A stretch of DNA of 64,000 bases from Rhodoferax sp. (GCF_028688795.1 NZ_JAQTXM010000002.1:124001-188000); one strand, 5' to 3'; shown: positions 48,263 through 58,785, counted from the first letter of the stretch. Translations and numbers: made by a program. Notes: a model not told the origin generated them from the letters alone.

Positions 48263-48281
48263 AGCTGACGGCTCAATGCGA

Positions 48282-48749
48282 TCACTCGCGGTGGTACGGG
48301 TGGTTGGCGTTAATTGACCAGGCTCGGTACAACTGCTCCACAAGCAGCACACGCACCATGGCATGCGGCAGCGTCAGGTCAGACAAGCGAATGCGCTCAT
48401 GGGCGGCCTGCCTGAAGGCGGGGTCAAGCCCGTCTGGACCACCAATCACCAGCGCCACATCGTCACCACTGAGTTGCCAGTCTTTGAGTTTGCCAGCCAA
48501 GGCCATGGTGGTCAGCGTGGTGCCGCGTTCATCCAACGCAACAATTCTGAAACCTTTGGGAATGGCCGCTTCGATTCGGGTGCGTTCGGCCGCGTACAAA
48601 GTCTCAAGTGACTTGGACGCACGCGGCTCGGTTTTGACAGCCTTGAGTTCGACCTTTAACTCAAAGGGAAAGCGCTTTGCATAGTCGTCCCAAGCCGTTT
48701 GTGCCCAGTCAGGCACGCGCTGACCCACGGCAACAATCAGCAAGCGCAC
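48282..48749 (-). CDS. rlmH: 23S rRNA pseudouridine(1915) N3-methyltransferase RlmH
   Basis: A 155-residue SPOUT enzyme: [27 protein letters not shown], the SAM knot [13 protein letters not shown] and the C-terminal [28 protein letters not shown]-like [10 protein letters not shown]. It is two bases from rsfS, the usual neighbour. Confidence 0.96.
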   Translation of the reverse strand: MRLLIVAVGQRVPDWAQTAWDDYAKRFPFELKVELKAVKTEPRASKSLETLYAAERTRIEAAIPKGFRIVALDERGTTLTTMALAGKLKDWQLSGDDVALVIGGPDGLDPAFRQAAHERIRLSDLTLPHAMVRVLLVEQLYRAWSINANHPYHRE

Positions 48750-48751
48750 GG

Positions 48752-49567
48752 TCAGGCTTTACGTACAGGCGCTTTTCTGGCCACGGCCGGTTTGCTAACG
48801 GCTTTCTTGGCTGCGGCTTTTTTCGCTGCAGGTTTGCCAGGCGCATTTACCACCAGCGTCCTGATACGAGGCTTGGCCACAGGTGCAGCACCAGCAGCAG
48901 GGGCTGCACTGCGAGGCTTGGCAACCGACTTGGCTGCGGCTTTTTTGACCGCTGCTGCTTCGGCCTGAACTGCCTTTTGCATTTGGGCGCGTGAAGGAAA
49001 AGCTTCTTCCACGCCTTTTTTGGAAGCGCTGGAGCGGCGCAAGCTGGCTGCATCTTTGGCCACAGGAACGGGCTTGACCACCTTGGCTTCAGCTGACGCC
49101 ACCGGTTTGGCCGCACCCAGCTTCAGACGCACCGGCTTTTCGCCCCACAGCTCTTCCAGGTTGTAATAGGTTCTGATGTTGGGCTGCATCACGTGAACCA
49201 CGGCTTGGCCACAGTCCACAATGATCCATTCACCATTGGCTTCACCTTCCATGCGCGGCTTTTGAAAACCGGCCTCGCGCACTGCGTCCATCACGCTGGC
49301 AGCCAGCGCCTTGGTTTGACGGTTGGATGTGCCCGAGGCCACGATGACGCGCTCAAACAGCGATGACAAGTGCTCGGTGTCAAACACCACAATGTCTTGC
49401 GCCTTGACGTCTTCGAGCCCGTCCACAATGGCGCGCTGGAGTTTTTGCACGTCTTTTTTGGCCACAGTGGTGGATTCTGGCTTGGCGGCAGGTTTGACCG
49501 TGGTCTTGATCGCGGGCTTGGCGGCAGTTTTCGCGCTGGTTTTGGCTGGTGTTTTGGTAGTCATCAA
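48752..49567 (-). CDS. rsfS: Ribosomal silencing factor RsfS with long Lys/Ala tails
   Basis: The 271-residue protein is more than twice the usual RsfS (about 105-120). The RsfS core is at about residues 38-150: [31 protein letters not shown] and [16 protein letters not shown]. It is preceded by about 37 residues of repeated KTxAKTxAKP and followed by about 120 residues of AAxKKAAAK and KPAAKK, similar to histone H1-like tails. RsfS blocks subunit joining by binding L14; the tails could bind RNA. ATG overlaps the nadD stop. Confidence 0.9.
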   Translation of the reverse strand: MMTTKTPAKTSAKTAAKPAIKTTVKPAAKPESTTVAKKDVQKLQRAIVDGLEDVKAQDIVVFDTEHLSSLFERVIVASGTSNRQTKALAASVMDAVREAGFQKPRMEGEANGEWIIVDCGQAVVHVMQPNIRTYYNLEELWGEKPVRLKLGAAKPVASAEAKVVKPVPVAKDAASLRRSSASKKGVEEAFPSRAQMQKAVQAEAAAVKKAAAKSVAKPRSAAPAAGAAPVAKPRIRTLVVNAPGKPAAKKAAAKKAVSKPAVARKAPVRKA

Positions 49568-50178
49568 ATGGATTGGTAAAGGTGGTGGTCGGCAATATAA
49601 CGTGCAACGCCATCTTGCACCAGCGTATCAACGGGTTGCCGTGCTGAAATTGTGGCGCGAATCTGGGTGGCGCTGATCGTCAAGGCGGGCATTTTCAGGT
49701 GGAAAAACCGCGCTGGAAATAATTTTTCTGCATCAAGCAAGGTGCTGGCCCTTGTTGAATCTGTGCGATCAGCTACACAAATTATAGCTAATTGCAAAAT
49801 CTCCTGCCACGCCCGCCAAGTGGTGAGCGCCGCCGCCTGATCAGCACCCATGATCAGAAAAAATTCGGCCTGTGGCTCAAGCTGGGCCAGGCCGCGCAAG
49901 GTGTCAATGGTGTAGCTCGGGCCACCACGCTTGATTTCCTGCGCATCGACCACCACCTTGGGCAAGCTTGAGAACGCCAACTGTGCCATCTCAAGTCGGT
50001 GCTCGGGCGCTGTCAGGGTGCGCGTTTTGTGCCAGGCCTGCCCGGTGGGGATCACACGGAGTTCATCCAGAGCCAGTTCTTCCATGGCAGACTGCAGCAG
50101 AGCCTGATGCGCCAAGTGCGGCGGATCAAAGGCACCACCAAACACACCAACACGCCGCGGTGTCACTGCCTCTGGCAT
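49564..50178 (-). CDS. nadD: Nicotinate-nucleotide adenylyltransferase
   Basis: A 204-residue enzyme of NAD synthesis: [14 protein letters not shown] with the Hxx[15 protein letters not shown], and C-terminal [15 protein letters not shown]. Start at 50178 ([15 protein letters not shown]) is chosen by the P-loop position; the open frame continues far upstream into hemF. It overlaps hemF by 16 bases and rsfS by four. Confidence 0.94.
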   Translation of the reverse strand: MPEAVTPRRVGVFGGAFDPPHLAHQALLQSAMEELALDELRVIPTGQAWHKTRTLTAPEHRLEMAQLAFSSLPKVVVDAQEIKRGGPSYTIDTLRGLAQLEPQAEFFLIMGADQAAALTTWRAWQEILQLAIICVADRTDSTRASTLLDAEKLFPARFFHLKMPALTISATQIRATISARQPVDTLVQDGVARYIADHHLYQSI

Positions 50179-51101
50179 GACACCCAGTCCTTGCGTACCA
50201 GGAATTTGCGGTAAAGCTCGGCCTCGGGCGTACCTGCTTGCGGCACCTGTTGGTAAGCCCAACTCACCAGCGGCGGCATCGACAACAAAATAGATTCGCT
50301 GCGCCCACCCGACTGCAATCCAAAGTGCGTGCCTCGGTCCCACACCAGGTTGAACTCAACATAACGGCCACGCCGATACAGCTGAAACGCCCGTTCGCGC
50401 TCCCCATAGGGCGCGTCTTTGCGGCGCAACACAATAGGTAAATAGGCCGTCAAAAAGGCGTCGCCCACGGCCTGCATCATGGCTTGACTTTGGTCGGCGC
50501 CCAACTCTGAGAAGTCGTCAAAAAACACGCCGCCGATGCCGCGCTGCTCATCTCGGTGCTTGAGGTAAAAATACTCGTCACACCAGGTTTTGAAGCGCGG
50601 GTATTTGTCGTCGCCAAACGGCTGCAAGGCCGCCTTGCAGGTTTGATGAAAATGCACGGCATCTTCATCAAAACCGTAATATGGGGTCAAGTCCATGCCA
50701 CCGCCAAACCAGCAGACTTCACGCCCATCGACTGCCTTGGCCGAAATCATGCGAACGTTCATGTGCACAGTGGGCACATACGGGTTGCGCGGGTGAAACA
50801 CCAGCGACACGCCCATGGCCTCAAACGGCGCACCCGCAAGCTCCGGGCGGTGTTGCGTGGCCGAAGGCGGCAACTTGGGGCCAGTGACATGCGAAAAGCC
50901 GCAACCGGCCCGCTCAAATACTGAGCCACCTTCCAGAATTTGCGTGATGCCGCGGCCTTGCAACATCTCGCCGGGTGGTTTTTCCCAGGCATCGGTCAGA
51001 AACGTTGCGCCATCCAGCTCGGCAATGGCGCCGGTGATGCGCGCCTGTAAACCACGCAAATAGTCACCCACCCGCGGCCCTTGCGAGTTGCTGGCCGTCA
51101 T
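50163..51101 (-). CDS. hemF: Oxygen-dependent coproporphyrinogen III oxidase
   Basis: A 312-residue heme enzyme: [10 protein letters not shown]-like [16 protein letters not shown], the conserved [33 protein letters not shown] and [21 protein letters not shown]. It decarboxylates coproporphyrinogen III using oxygen, so the organism respires. It is coupled to purD by a four-base overlap. Confidence 0.97.
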   Translation of the reverse strand: MTASNSQGPRVGDYLRGLQARITGAIAELDGATFLTDAWEKPPGEMLQGRGITQILEGGSVFERAGCGFSHVTGPKLPPSATQHRPELAGAPFEAMGVSLVFHPRNPYVPTVHMNVRMISAKAVDGREVCWFGGGMDLTPYYGFDEDAVHFHQTCKAALQPFGDDKYPRFKTWCDEYFYLKHRDEQRGIGGVFFDDFSELGADQSQAMMQAVGDAFLTAYLPIVLRRKDAPYGERERAFQLYRRGRYVEFNLVWDRGTHFGLQSGGRSESILLSMPPLVSWAYQQVPQAGTPEAELYRKFLVRKDWVSCQRQ

Positions 51102-52399
51102 GCGCTGGCAACCTTCACGGCACGGTGACCAATGTCAGTGCGGTACTGCATGCCATCAAAGGTGATGCCTGCCGCGATTTCATAGGCACGCTGTTGCGCC
51201 AGACGCACGTTGTCGGCCAGCACGGTGACGCACAGCACTCGCCCGCCTGAGGTGAGCAACTGGCCATCTTTGAGTGCAGTGCCAGCATGGAATACGCAAG
51301 CGTCTTCAGCTTCCTTGGGGATGCCGGTGATCACATCGCCTTTGCGAGGGGTCAAGGGGTAGTCGTGTGCCGCCAGCACCACGCCAAGCGCGGTGCGGCG
51401 GTCCCACTGAAGCTCAATCTGGTCAAGCTTGCCGTGAGGCCCGGGTTCAGTGGCAGCCAGCATCACATCGACCAAATCGGTCTTCAGGCGCATCATGATC
51501 GGCTGGGTTTCGGGGTCGCCCATGCGGCAGTTGAATTCGAGCGTCTTGGGCTTGCCCTGCGCATCAATCATCAGGCCGGCGTACAGAAAGCCGGTGAACA
51601 CAATGCCGTCTTTTTCCATGCCGCGCACAGTGGGCAAAATGATGTCGCGCATGGCGCGGGCATGCACGTCGGGCGTGACGACGGGTGCCGGTGAATAGGC
51701 ACCCATGCCACCCGTGTTCGGCCCCAAATCGCCATTGAGCAAGCGTTTGTGGTCTTGGCTGGTAGCCAACGGCAGCACGTTTTTACCGTCGACCATGACG
51801 ATGAAACTGGCTTCTTCGCCCACCAAAAATTCTTCGATGACCACTCTTGCGCCACCTTCGTTGTGGCTCACGCCCAGCGTGTTGTCGACCAGCATGAAGT
51901 CGACGGCCTCGTGAGCCTCGGCTACGGTCAAGGCCACCACCACGCCTTTGCCAGCCGCCAGACCATCGGCCTTCACCACAATCGGCGCGCCCTTTTGGTC
52001 AATGTAAGCATGGGCCAAAACGGGGTCACTGAAGGTTTCGTATTCCGCAGTAGGAATGCCATGACGCTTCATGAAGGCCTTGGAAAACGCCTTGGAGCTT
52101 TCCAGCTGCGCCGCAGCCTTGGTTGGGCCAAACACCCGCAGCCCCTGTTTGCGGAATTCGTCCACCACGCCGGCTGCCAGCGGCACCTCAGGCCCAACCA
52201 CCGTGAGCGCTATCTTTTCAGAAGCTGCCCATGCGGTCAGTTCGGCCACATCGGTGATATTGATGTTTTCAAAATGGCTGTCGGTGGCGGTGCCACCATT
52301 TCCAGGCGCCACAAAAATCTTGTGCGTTTTGGGAGACTGCGCCAGCTTCCAGGCCAGGGCGTGTTCACGGCCACCGCCGCCAATGACAAGAATTTTCAT
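51098..52399 (-). CDS. purD: Phosphoribosylamine-glycine ligase
   Basis: A 433-residue ATP-grasp enzyme of purine synthesis: [60 protein letters not shown] and [12 protein letters not shown]. Standard length. It overlaps the yebC gene by four bases. Confidence 0.97.
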   Translation of the reverse strand: MKILVIGGGGREHALAWKLAQSPKTHKIFVAPGNGGTATDSHFENINITDVAELTAWAASEKIALTVVGPEVPLAAGVVDEFRKQGLRVFGPTKAAAQLESSKAFSKAFMKRHGIPTAEYETFSDPVLAHAYIDQKGAPIVVKADGLAAGKGVVVALTVAEAHEAVDFMLVDNTLGVSHNEGGARVVIEEFLVGEEASFIVMVDGKNVLPLATSQDHKRLLNGDLGPNTGGMGAYSPAPVVTPDVHARAMRDIILPTVRGMEKDGIVFTGFLYAGLMIDAQGKPKTLEFNCRMGDPETQPIMMRLKTDLVDVMLAATEPGPHGKLDQIELQWDRRTALGVVLAAHDYPLTPRKGDVITGIPKEAEDACVFHAGTALKDGQLLTSGGRVLCVTVLADNVRLAQQRAYEIAAGITFDGMQYRTDIGHRAVKVASA

Positions 52400-53130
52400 A
52401 GCGCGTCGGTATCGAGTTCTGCGTTGTGATAGATGGCTTGCACGTCGTCCAGATCTTCCAAGGCATCAAGCAGCTTTTGCATGCGGGTGGCGTCATCGCC
52501 AGCCATCTCAATTGGGTTTTCTGGGCGCATGGTGACTTCTGCCGCATCGGGTGTCAGGCCCGCCGCTTCCAACGCGTTTTTAACAGCTTCAAACTCTGTC
52601 ACCGGGGTAATCACCTCCACCGCGCCGTCGTCGTCTGTGATGACATCGTCTGCGCCCGCCTCCAGCGCGATTTCCATCACCTTGTCTTCACTCACACCAG
52701 GTGCAAAAATGATCTGGCCGCAATGCTTGAACTGAAATGCCACCGAACCTTCGGTGCCCATGTTGCCGCCAAATTTGGAAAACGCGTGGCGAACTTCAGC
52801 CACCGTGCGCACCTTGTTGTCGGTCATCGTGTCGACAATGATGGCCGCGCCACCAATGCCATAACCTTCGTAACGAATTTCCTCGTAGCTGATGCCGTCA
52901 AGCGAGCCCGTGGCCTTGTCGATGTTGTACTTGATACGGTCTGCCGGCATATTGGCCGCCTTGGCCCGGTCAATGGCCAAACGCAGGCGCGGGTTGATGG
53001 ACAGATCACCGCCACCGGCACGCGCCGCGACCGTGATTTCACGGATGATGCGGGTCCAGATCTTGCCGCGCTTTTCGTCCTGACGGCCTTTGCGGTGCTG
53101 AATATTGGCCCATTTACTGTGTCCTGCCAC
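52396..53130 (-). CDS. YebC/PmpR-family protein
   Basis: A 244-residue protein beginning [20 protein letters not shown], with [19 protein letters not shown] and [11 protein letters not shown]. The family was described as DNA-binding regulators and, more recently, as translation factors for proline stretches. It starts the yebC-purD-hemF-nadD-rsfS-rlmH-maf string. Confidence 0.95.
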   Translation of the reverse strand: MAGHSKWANIQHRKGRQDEKRGKIWTRIIREITVAARAGGGDLSINPRLRLAIDRAKAANMPADRIKYNIDKATGSLDGISYEEIRYEGYGIGGAAIIVDTMTDNKVRTVAEVRHAFSKFGGNMGTEGSVAFQFKHCGQIIFAPGVSEDKVMEIALEAGADDVITDDDGAVEVITPVTEFEAVKNALEAAGLTPDAAEVTMRPENPIEMAGDDATRMQKLLDALEDLDDVQAIYHNAELDTDAL

Positions 53131-53188
53131 GTGAAATCCTTCAAAAGTTCGTTACGCTACTGCCTCGATTGTACTTTTTGAGGTTGAC

Positions 53189-54709
53189 ATGATTGAGCCC
53201 ATCCTGATTGCCCAGCACGGCCAGACCCAATGCCTGCTGCACCCTGACAAGGCCAACCGTCACGGCCTGATCACAGGCGCCACCGGCACGGGCAAAACCA
53301 TCACGCTGCAAACCATGGCCGAAGGTTTCTCAAAGTTGGGCGTACCGGTGTTCATGGCCGACATCAAGGGCGACCTGACCGGTATCTCACAAACGGGCTC
53401 CGCCACCCCTAAACTGGCCAAAATCATTGCTGAACGTGGCCTACCCACACCTGAATTCGGCGCCTTTCCCACCACGCTGTGGGATGTGTTTGGCGAGCAA
53501 GGCCACCCGGTGCGCGCCACTGTGAGCGATTTGGGGCCACTGCTGCTCGCACGCATGTTGAATTTGAACGAAACCCAGGCAGGTGTGATGCAACTGGTGT
53601 TCAAGATTGCCGACGACTCAGGGCTGCTGCTGCTCGACATGAAAGACCTGCGCGCCATGTGCCAGCATGTGGGCGACAACGCCAGTGATTTCACCACCGA
53701 GTACGGCAATGTGAGCGCCGCCAGCATTGGTGCCATTCAGCGCGGGCTGATGCAAATCGAGGCGCAAGGTGGCGACAAATTCTTTGGCGAGCCGATGCTC
53801 AACATCGACGATTTCATGCAGACCGACGGTTCCGGGCGCGGCATGGTCAACATCCTAGCTGCCGACAAGTTGATGAACTCACCGCGCCTATACAGCACGT
53901 TTTTACTCTGGATGCTGAGTGAACTGTTTGAGAACCTGCCCGAAGTGGGCGACCTCGACAAGCCCAAACTGGTGTTCTTTTTTGACGAGGCCCACTTGCT
54001 GTTCAATGACGCGCCCAAGGTACTGGTCGAGCGCATTGAACTGGTGGTGCGCCTGGTGCGCTCCAAAGGCGTTGGCGTGTATTTTGTGACGCAAAACCCG
54101 CTGGACATTCCCGACAGTGTGCTGGCCCAGTTGGGCAACCGGGTGCAGCACGCGCTGCGGGCGTTTACCCCACGTGATCAAAAAGCGGTGAAGTCGGCTG
54201 CCGACACCATGCGCCCAAACCCCGGGCTTGACGTGGGCGCGGCCATTACCGAACTGGCCGTGGGTGAAGCGCTGGTGAGCTTTCTGGACGAAAAAGGCAG
54301 GCCCTGCCCCACTGAGCGCGTTTACGTGCTGCCGCCTGCGAGCCAGATTGGGCCAATCACGCCCGAGCAACGGCAAGTGTTGTTGTCTGAATCCATCGTG
54401 GCCCAGGTTTATGAAAAGACGCTTGACCGCGAATCGGCCTATGAAAAGCTCAAGGGCCATGTCGTCGCGCGCGCCGAACAAGCCGATAGCAAAACGGCTG
54501 GCGGCAACGGGGCAACAGCAACACAAGGTGGCAGCATGTTTGACAGCATCACTTCCGGTCTGGGCAGCCTGCTGGGCGGTGGTGGCGGGCGGCGCACCTC
54601 TGCGGGCGAGCAACTGTTCAAAAGCGCCGCCAGCTCCATTGGCCGCGAAGTAGGCCGCCAGATCATTCGCGGTGTGCTGGGCGGCATTTTTGGCGGCGCC
54701 AAGCGCTGA
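53189..54709 (+). CDS. HerA-like helicase/ATPase (DUF853)
   Basis: A 506-residue P-loop ATPase: Walker A GATGTGKTITLQTMAEGF, FMADIKGDLTG, Walker B LVFFFDEAHLLF, and YFVTQNPLDIPDSVLAQLGNRVQHALRAF. The C-terminus has a Gly-rich stretch (SLLGGGGGRR) and a basic helix ending in GGIFGGAKR. The family relates to HerA/FtsK DNA motors; the bacterial role is unknown. Confidence 0.9.
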   Translation: MIEPILIAQHGQTQCLLHPDKANRHGLITGATGTGKTITLQTMAEGFSKLGVPVFMADIKGDLTGISQTGSATPKLAKIIAERGLPTPEFGAFPTTLWDVFGEQGHPVRATVSDLGPLLLARMLNLNETQAGVMQLVFKIADDSGLLLLDMKDLRAMCQHVGDNASDFTTEYGNVSAASIGAIQRGLMQIEAQGGDKFFGEPMLNIDDFMQTDGSGRGMVNILAADKLMNSPRLYSTFLLWMLSELFENLPEVGDLDKPKLVFFFDEAHLLFNDAPKVLVERIELVVRLVRSKGVGVYFVTQNPLDIPDSVLAQLGNRVQHALRAFTPRDQKAVKSAADTMRPNPGLDVGAAITELAVGEALVSFLDEKGRPCPTERVYVLPPASQIGPITPEQRQVLLSESIVAQVYEKTLDRESAYEKLKGHVVARAEQADSKTAGGNGATATQGGSMFDSITSGLGSLLGGGGGRRTSAGEQLFKSAASSIGREVGRQIIRGVLGGIFGGAKR

Positions 54710-54717
54710 ATCGGCAT

Positions 54718-54753
54718 CGGTATTTTGTGTTCGACTTCCGTCGAACATTACCG
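54718..54753. other. Long hairpin upstream of upp
   Basis: GTTCGAC-TTCC-GTCGAAC (54729-54746) is extended by CGGTA and TACCG arms. It lacks a T run. It may terminate the HerA-like transcript or lie in the upp leader. Confidence 0.45.
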
Positions 54754-54823
54754 ATTGAAATTGGCCTGACATCGCCTACGCCCTTCAAAGGGAATCCTTT
54801 TTTACTTTATTGAGACCCATCCC

Positions 54824-55468
54824 ATGACCTCACTCCAAGACCCGATGGTTCACGTCATCAATCACCCACTGGTTCAACACAAGCTCACCCTGATGCGCCG
54901 CAAAGATGGCAGCACCACCAGCTTTCGCACCCTGCTCAACGAACTGGCCATGCTGATGGCTTACGAAGTGACACGCGACATGCCCTTGCAGGACATCGAG
55001 ATTGAAACCCCGCTGGAGAAAATGACCGCCAAGGTCATCGACGGCAAAAAACTGGCACTGGCGTCCATTCTGCGTGCTGGCAACGGGCTGCTGGACGGTT
55101 TTCTGGCCGTGGTGCCTGGCGCGCGCGTGGGCCACATTGGGCTGTACCGCGACCCAGCCACACTGCAGGCGGTGGAGTATTACTTCAAGATGCCCAAGGA
55201 CATGGCGGAGCGTGACGTGGTGGTGGTTGACCCAATGCTGGCCACCGGTCACTCCGCCATTGCTGCCATCACGCGCATCAAGGCGTTAAGCCCCAAGTCA
55301 ATCAAGTTTGTTTGCCTGCTGACTTGCCCTGAGGGCGTCAAAGCCCTGCGCGAGGCCCACCCTGATGTGGAAATTTTTACGGCAGCCATCGACCGCCAAC
55401 TCAACAGCCACGGCTACATTTTGCCGGGCCTGGGTGATGCAGGTGATCGAATCTTCGGGACGCAGTGA
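54824..55468 (+). CDS. upp: Uracil phosphoribosyltransferase
   Basis: A 214-residue salvage enzyme making UMP from uracil and [24 protein letters not shown], the PRPP loop [14 protein letters not shown] and [14 protein letters not shown] and [17 protein letters not shown]. Standard length. Confidence 0.97.
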   Translation: MTSLQDPMVHVINHPLVQHKLTLMRRKDGSTTSFRTLLNELAMLMAYEVTRDMPLQDIEIETPLEKMTAKVIDGKKLALASILRAGNGLLDGFLAVVPGARVGHIGLYRDPATLQAVEYYFKMPKDMAERDVVVVDPMLATGHSAIAAITRIKALSPKSIKFVCLLTCPEGVKALREAHPDVEIFTAAIDRQLNSHGYILPGLGDAGDRIFGTQ

Positions 55469-55482
55469 TATTTATAGAAAAT

Positions 55483-55532
55483 CAGCCTGTAGGCCTTACA
55501 AATAAAGCGTAAAAAGCTATATAAATAATAGT
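55483..55532 (+). repeat. AT-rich intergenic repeat, copy C
   Basis: CCTGTAGGCCTTACAAATAA-AGCGTAAAAAGCTAT follows upp and matches copies A and B over about 45 bases. Confidence 0.6.
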
Positions 55533-55612
55533 AAATTGTGCAGACTGACGCCACGGGCACAAACACCAGTGAACCGCTGGTTCATTCAGCGCCAGCGGCA
55601 AGACAAACGGTT

Positions 55613-56962
55613 TCAGGGCGTGATGCCGTGCTTCTCCATCAGCCGGTACAGGGTCATGCGCGAAATCCCCAGGTCACGCGCCGCACGGCTCACGTTGCTG
55701 CCACTTTCTTGTAGGCAACTGTGAATGGCATCGCGCTCGGCGCGTATGCGCGCATCGACCAAGGCTTCTCCGTTTTGCAGTCCATTCTGGCCATTGACCT
55801 CTTTGGGCATCTCCAAACCAAGGTCTGCAGGCGTTATCAAATAGCCCTCAGCCATCACCATGGCGCGTCTGATGTGATTGATGAGTTGACGCACATTGCC
55901 CGGCCAATCACACGCTTTGATGGCCTGCATGGCCCGGTTGCTAAAGCCAGTGAGCCTTGAATGCTTGTCACATGAAAACAACTTGAAAAAGTGCTGCGCC
56001 AACAGTTCCAGGTCCTCTTTTCGTTCCCGCAGGGCTGGCACCGTGAGCGGAAGCACGTTCAGCCGATACAGCAGGTCTTCGCGGAAGATGCCTGATTTCA
56101 CAGCGTCTTCAAGGTGCATGTGTGAGGCGGCAATCACCCGAACGTCCACCTTGATGGTCTGCGAGGACCCAACCCGGTTGATGGTTGCCTCTTGCAGAAA
56201 ACGCAGCAGGTTCACCTGCATTTCATGCGGCAGGTCGCCAATTTCATCAAGAAACAAGGTGCCGCCATTGGCCGTCTCAATCAGCCCTTTTTTCTCTCTG
56301 ACGGCACCAGAGAAGGCACCGCGCTCGTAGCCAAACAGCTCGGACTGAATCAGCCCACTGGGAATGGCGCCGCAATTCACCGCCACAAAAGGGCCACTGG
56401 TCCGACGCGAGTGGTTATGAACCGCATGCGCAGCCAACTCCTTGCCGCTACCACTTTCACCCCAAATAAGCACCGGCGCGTCGGTCAGTGCAATCTTGCC
56501 AATTTGGCGGCGCAAATTCTTTATCATGGCGCTTTGGCCCACCAGCCCCATATCACGCTCACCCGATATGTCCATCGCGGGTAAGGTGCTCAACTCTGCG
56601 TAGCCATAGGCGTGGCCCAGCGTGTGGCTCAGGCGAGCGGTGTCAATGGGCCAGGTATGAAAATCGAACAGGTGCTGAACAATCAAGCTTCTGTAAGCGG
56701 GCAATTTAATGGTGGAGGCATCAAACACCCCCACCCATTGGGTCGACTGATGCGCATCAAGCAACGCATCAATCTCTGCCACATCAGCATGGCCTTTGTC
56801 ATTTAACAAAAGTAGTCCAACCTGATTGGCCCGCTGGCCAAGCTCCTTGCGAGCCGCATTCAGGTCGTTGATCACATGCAAATCCCACGATGACGACAAA
56901 TTTGAAGGCGCGGCCAGCAACGAGGGGTCACCCAGGTTGATGACCAGCAAGGTTCTAGACAT
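55613..56962 (-). CDS. Sigma-54-dependent activator (VpsR-like) of the fibre locus
   Basis: A 449-residue enhancer-binding protein. Residues 1-125 form an atypical receiver-like domain without an obvious phosphorylation Asp, as in VpsR-type regulators. The AAA+ domain has Walker A WGESGSGKELAAHAVH, the sigma-54 loop GAFSGA (usual GAFTGA), and Walker B GGTLFLDEIGDLP. A Fis-type helix-turn-helix ends the protein (VSRAARDLGISRMTLYRLM). VpsR relatives often sense c-di-GMP. It is the last gene of the leftward fibre gene string and probably activates the -24/-12 promoter at 60994. Confidence 0.85.
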   Translation of the reverse strand: MSRTLLVINLGDPSLLAAPSNLSSSWDLHVINDLNAARKELGQRANQVGLLLLNDKGHADVAEIDALLDAHQSTQWVGVFDASTIKLPAYRSLIVQHLFDFHTWPIDTARLSHTLGHAYGYAELSTLPAMDISGERDMGLVGQSAMIKNLRRQIGKIALTDAPVLIWGESGSGKELAAHAVHNHSRRTSGPFVAVNCGAIPSGLIQSELFGYERGAFSGAVREKKGLIETANGGTLFLDEIGDLPHEMQVNLLRFLQEATINRVGSSQTIKVDVRVIAASHMHLEDAVKSGIFREDLLYRLNVLPLTVPALRERKEDLELLAQHFFKLFSCDKHSRLTGFSNRAMQAIKACDWPGNVRQLINHIRRAMVMAEGYLITPADLGLEMPKEVNGQNGLQNGEALVDARIRAERDAIHSCLQESGSNVSRAARDLGISRMTLYRLMEKHGITP

Positions 56963-57132
56963 CTTTTATCCCTTTGCATTGTTTTACGGCCTGTCCGCAT
57001 GGGCACAAATGCACCTATTGCGGATCGCACATTCACAACTGAATGCCTGCCAAGCTTAAGCAGCAGCACTCAATAAGGGCTTGATATTTCTCATGGGTAC
57101 CGCCAGTCACGGCGGCTGCAGGAGGCCTGCGG

Positions 57133-57660
57133 CTAGCGGCTACCGAGCGCGCCCGTCAGCGCGTCGTTCAATACCGTTTGGATGTTGATCGCCTTGAGCA
57201 TGCCCAAGCTGTTCACACCAGTGTTGATGATGGTCAGCGACTGAATTTGCTGGTCGTTCAGGCTGTTTTGGATCAGTGTGCCAGTCAAACCGCCAGACAA
57301 GGCGCCAGCATCAACAAAATTTTGGGGCCCGATTTGTATCAGGCCCGATTCGGCAATGGCTGCACTGGCCACTCGGGCCTGATCAGCCGTAATCTGGCCA
57401 ATGTCAGGCAAGTTAAAACTGGTTTGATGCACCATTTCACCATTCACCAAGACGTTGCGAACCAGTCCAAAAGACACAGCCAAACCAGCGCCCACATCAA
57501 AACCGCCACGCTGGGCGTCAAGCTGCTTTTCGCTCACCGCAGTCCATTCGTCAGGCAGAAAGGCCTTTTTTTCTCCAGCACCCAAGCCATTGCAAAAGCC
57601 TACAACACCTGCCAGCAGCAACAGGCCTGCGCGGATCAGCTTGACTGGACGATTGTTCAT
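57133..57660 (-). CDS. Secreted fibre-subunit-like protein with RGGFDV and QNS motifs
   Basis: A 175-residue protein with a signal peptide (about residues 1-29). Residues 47-56 read LDAQRGGFDV, a double-glycine motif like a C39-peptidase cleavage site. The C-terminal part has QNS-x5-IQ-x2-TIIN at 131-146, shared with the gene two upstream, and Asn/Ile/Leu alternations suited to beta strands. I know no named family. It follows the C39 peptidase gene by 11 bases. Inferred: exported and processed subunit or nucleator. Confidence 0.7.
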   Translation of the reverse strand: MNNRPVKLIRAGLLLLAGVVGFCNGLGAGEKKAFLPDEWTAVSEKQLDAQRGGFDVGAGLAVSFGLVRNVLVNGEMVHQTSFNLPDIGQITADQARVASAAIAESGLIQIGPQNFVDAGALSGGLTGTLIQNSLNDQQIQSLTIINTGVNSLGMLKAINIQTVLNDALTGALGSR

Positions 57661-57671
57661 TTTGTTCAGCC

Positions 57672-58355
57672 TTAAAAGTCGCCTGGACCAAATTTTCCGA
57701 TGGTGATGCGGCCAAGCCCATCCATACTGGCAGCCGCCGCCAAAGGCGCCCTGGGCGCTACCAACCAGTCTTCTGCCGCATTAAATTTGGCCTCCTTTTG
57801 CTTGTTGTGAATCACAAACAGCAGCTTGTTGACCCAAATGGACTGAAACCCTACACGCGAAATAGCCCGCGTGCCGCTTGAGGGGTCACCAATCAAAATG
57901 CGTCCGTCTTGCAGGCCCTTGATCACCACAAAATGGTGGTAGCCCTTGTCTGAAATCAGCACGATGGCGGGCAGGCCTGATTCAAGCAATTTGTCCAGCG
58001 GCAGCTCAAAGCCATCGGCCTGAAATTGGTGTGCCGCCAAATAGGCTTTCATGTCAAGCATTGAAAAGCCTTCGCGGCGAATTTTGGCCTGGTCGCCTCG
58101 GGCAAACATCTCATCAAACACCGACTGTTCTGTCACTGGGTAGTTGTAGTGGTAGGTGAGCAAAGTGGCCACGGCAGCCGAGCCACAGCTGAAATCCTGT
58201 TCTTGCCTCTTGGTCGACTTGAACCTGGCTTCCTTCAAACTTGTGACATGGACCGCGTAACGCCCCCCGATGCCAGCCAAATCCAGCACATCGGCATGAG
58301 CCGGTGCGATCACAGCTGCCAGCGCAGCAACCATCCAGGCAAGGTGCGCACGCAT
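57672..58355 (-). CDS. Periplasmic C39-family cysteine peptidase (FapD-like)
   Basis: A 227-residue protein with signal peptide (cleavage after about AHA, residue 21) and a C39 domain. The catalytic Cys is in QDFSCGSAAVATLLTYHY, His in GYHHFVVIKGL and Asp in IGDPSSGT. C39 enzymes cleave after double glycine in bacteriocin leaders; FapD of the Pseudomonas amyloid operon is a C39 protein of this size. It lacks an ABC-transporter part. The two flanking genes both encode RGGFDV motifs. It lies three bases after the 123-residue gene. Confidence 0.82.
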   Translation of the reverse strand: MRAHLAWMVAALAAVIAPAHADVLDLAGIGGRYAVHVTSLKEARFKSTKRQEQDFSCGSAAVATLLTYHYNYPVTEQSVFDEMFARGDQAKIRREGFSMLDMKAYLAAHQFQADGFELPLDKLLESGLPAIVLISDKGYHHFVVIKGLQDGRILIGDPSSGTRAISRVGFQSIWVNKLLFVIHNKQKEAKFNAAEDWLVAPRAPLAAAASMDGLGRITIGKFGPGDF

Positions 58356-58358
58356 GAT

Positions 58359-58730
58359 TTATTTCATCTGCACGTTGATGATGGTGGCGTTCTGGATCAG
58401 CACGTTTGAGCCAGAGTTTTGCACCACCATCGGTACACCGCTTGAGTTGGCGAATGAACCGTTGGCAATGTAATTGCTGCCACCGAGCACATCCACCGTT
58501 GAGTTGTTGGCAACCGTGCCACTCAACAACATGTCATTTTTAACCACATCAAACCCACCGCGGTAGCCTTCCAATTGGGCAGCCGCCAATGGTGTGCCGA
58601 AACTTGATTCCGAAACTTCAGTGGCTGCGACGGGCGCATCACTTGAATTAACGTCCGCAGCCAGGCACCAGCCTGCCGAACACAAGGCCAAGGCCAATGT
58701 GGCTTTTACTCCAAAAACAATGGATTGCAT
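58359..58730 (-). CDS. Secreted small protein with RGGFDV and QNS motifs
   Basis: A 123-residue protein; ATG 58730 follows GGAGG at ideal spacing (an earlier in-frame ATG at 58742 is less likely). Signal peptide about residues 1-24. LEGYRGGFDV occupies 53-62. The rest is rich in Asn, Ser, Val and Gly (VANNSTVDVLGGSNYIANGSF), ending QNSGSNVLIQNATIINVQ. The Asn/Gly/Gln pattern recalls curli-like repeats. Not a recognised family. Confidence 0.7.
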   Translation of the reverse strand: MQSIVFGVKATLALALCSAGWCLAADVNSSDAPVAATEVSESSFGTPLAAAQLEGYRGGFDVVKNDMLLSGTVANNSTVDVLGGSNYIANGSFANSSGVPMVVQNSGSNVLIQNATIINVQMK

Positions 58731-58785
58731 CTTGTCCTCCAATTTGTTGTTTGACTGCCACTCACAGGCAATTCACCTCAACAAC

